The notes under the pieces were generated by a model, which was not told the DNA's origin, did no database searches, and saw only the letters and a list, made by a program, of their open reading frames with translations. Below are positions 5,856-5,872 of a DNA stretch of 5,872 bases, one piece after another (positions within the stretch are counted from its first letter, which is position 1; the number at the start of each line of letters is the position of its first letter). The stretch is taken from assembly GCA_014239625.1 (NCBI GenBank), contig JAAZYN010000266.1, positions 1 to 5,872 on the forward strand, read 5' to 3'. The DNA comes from Myxococcales bacterium (GTDB lineage: Bacteria; Myxococcota_A; UBA9042; PHBI01; JAAZYN01). A program made the translations under genes and the position numbers.

Positions 5856-5872
5856 CGTTCGCCGCCGCGCGG

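Larger units (their letters stand above)
5689..5872. other. Upstream region of the protease gene, no gene called
   Basis: This 184-bp stretch runs to the window edge. It holds the protease ribosome binding site, the 9-bp inverted repeat and the direct repeat. Frames open on both strands have no family signature and no good ribosome binding site. A plus-strand ATG at 5775 starts a frame still open at the window end, rich in Pro, Arg and Ser, which looks like noncoding GC-rich sequence. I see no convincing sigma-70 promoter, so the protease promoter is either of another class or unrecognisable by eye. Confidence 0.45.

Noticed and set aside
5775..5872. Plus-strand frame starting at ATG 5775 and open to the window end
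   Set aside because: It has no ribosome binding site, is Pro/Arg/Ser-rich without motifs, and contains both repeats; a divergent gene cannot be supported from 32 codons.

Overview
This GC-rich window holds three complete genes. Codons ending in G or C dominate, and long antisense frames stay open because TTA, CTA and TCA codons are rare. The main evidence for an origin is the very large secreted metalloprotease lipoprotein. Its start (DRTQPGLL, then QWFIRRTVTDVPYDVG) and its Met-zincin core resemble, from memory, proteins of predatory Myxococcota such as the Haliangium, Plesiocystis and Polyangiales groups. That assignment is inference; no rRNA or marker gene is present.

Layout, left to right. 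Bases 1-76 carry no gene I can support, only a small inverted repeat. At 77-889 (+) is a 270-residue AlkB-family 2-oxoglutarate/Fe(II) dioxygenase with all its metal and co-substrate ligands. It converges on, and overlaps by 20 bp, a 175-residue alpha/beta hydrolase at 870-1397 (-), which has an intact Ser-Asp-His triad and looks like a shortened relative of the KANL3/TEX30 domain family. A 277-bp gap (1398-1674) separates that gene from the dominant feature, a 1337-residue lipoprotein zinc metalloprotease at 1675-5688 (-). The last 184 bp (5689-5872) lie upstream of the protease and contain its ribosome binding site, a perfect 9-bp inverted repeat and a 10-bp direct repeat with 19-bp period.

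The protease and hydrolase genes run in the same direction, but 277 bp apart, so an operon is possible and not shown. The dioxygenase is transcribed against them. The three proteins have no obvious shared pathway: one probably acts on alkylated nucleic acid in the cytoplasm, one is a small cytoplasmic hydrolase of unknown substrate, and one is exported and lipid-anchored.

I did not find a CRISPR array, mobile element, RNA gene or clear multi-gene defence or biosynthetic system. The most unusual material is inside the protease: a disordered Lys/Pro-rich insert ahead of the catalytic helix, a short collagen-like Gly-X-Y run, and an exceptionally aromatic C-terminal region with a repeated ENYYW motif.
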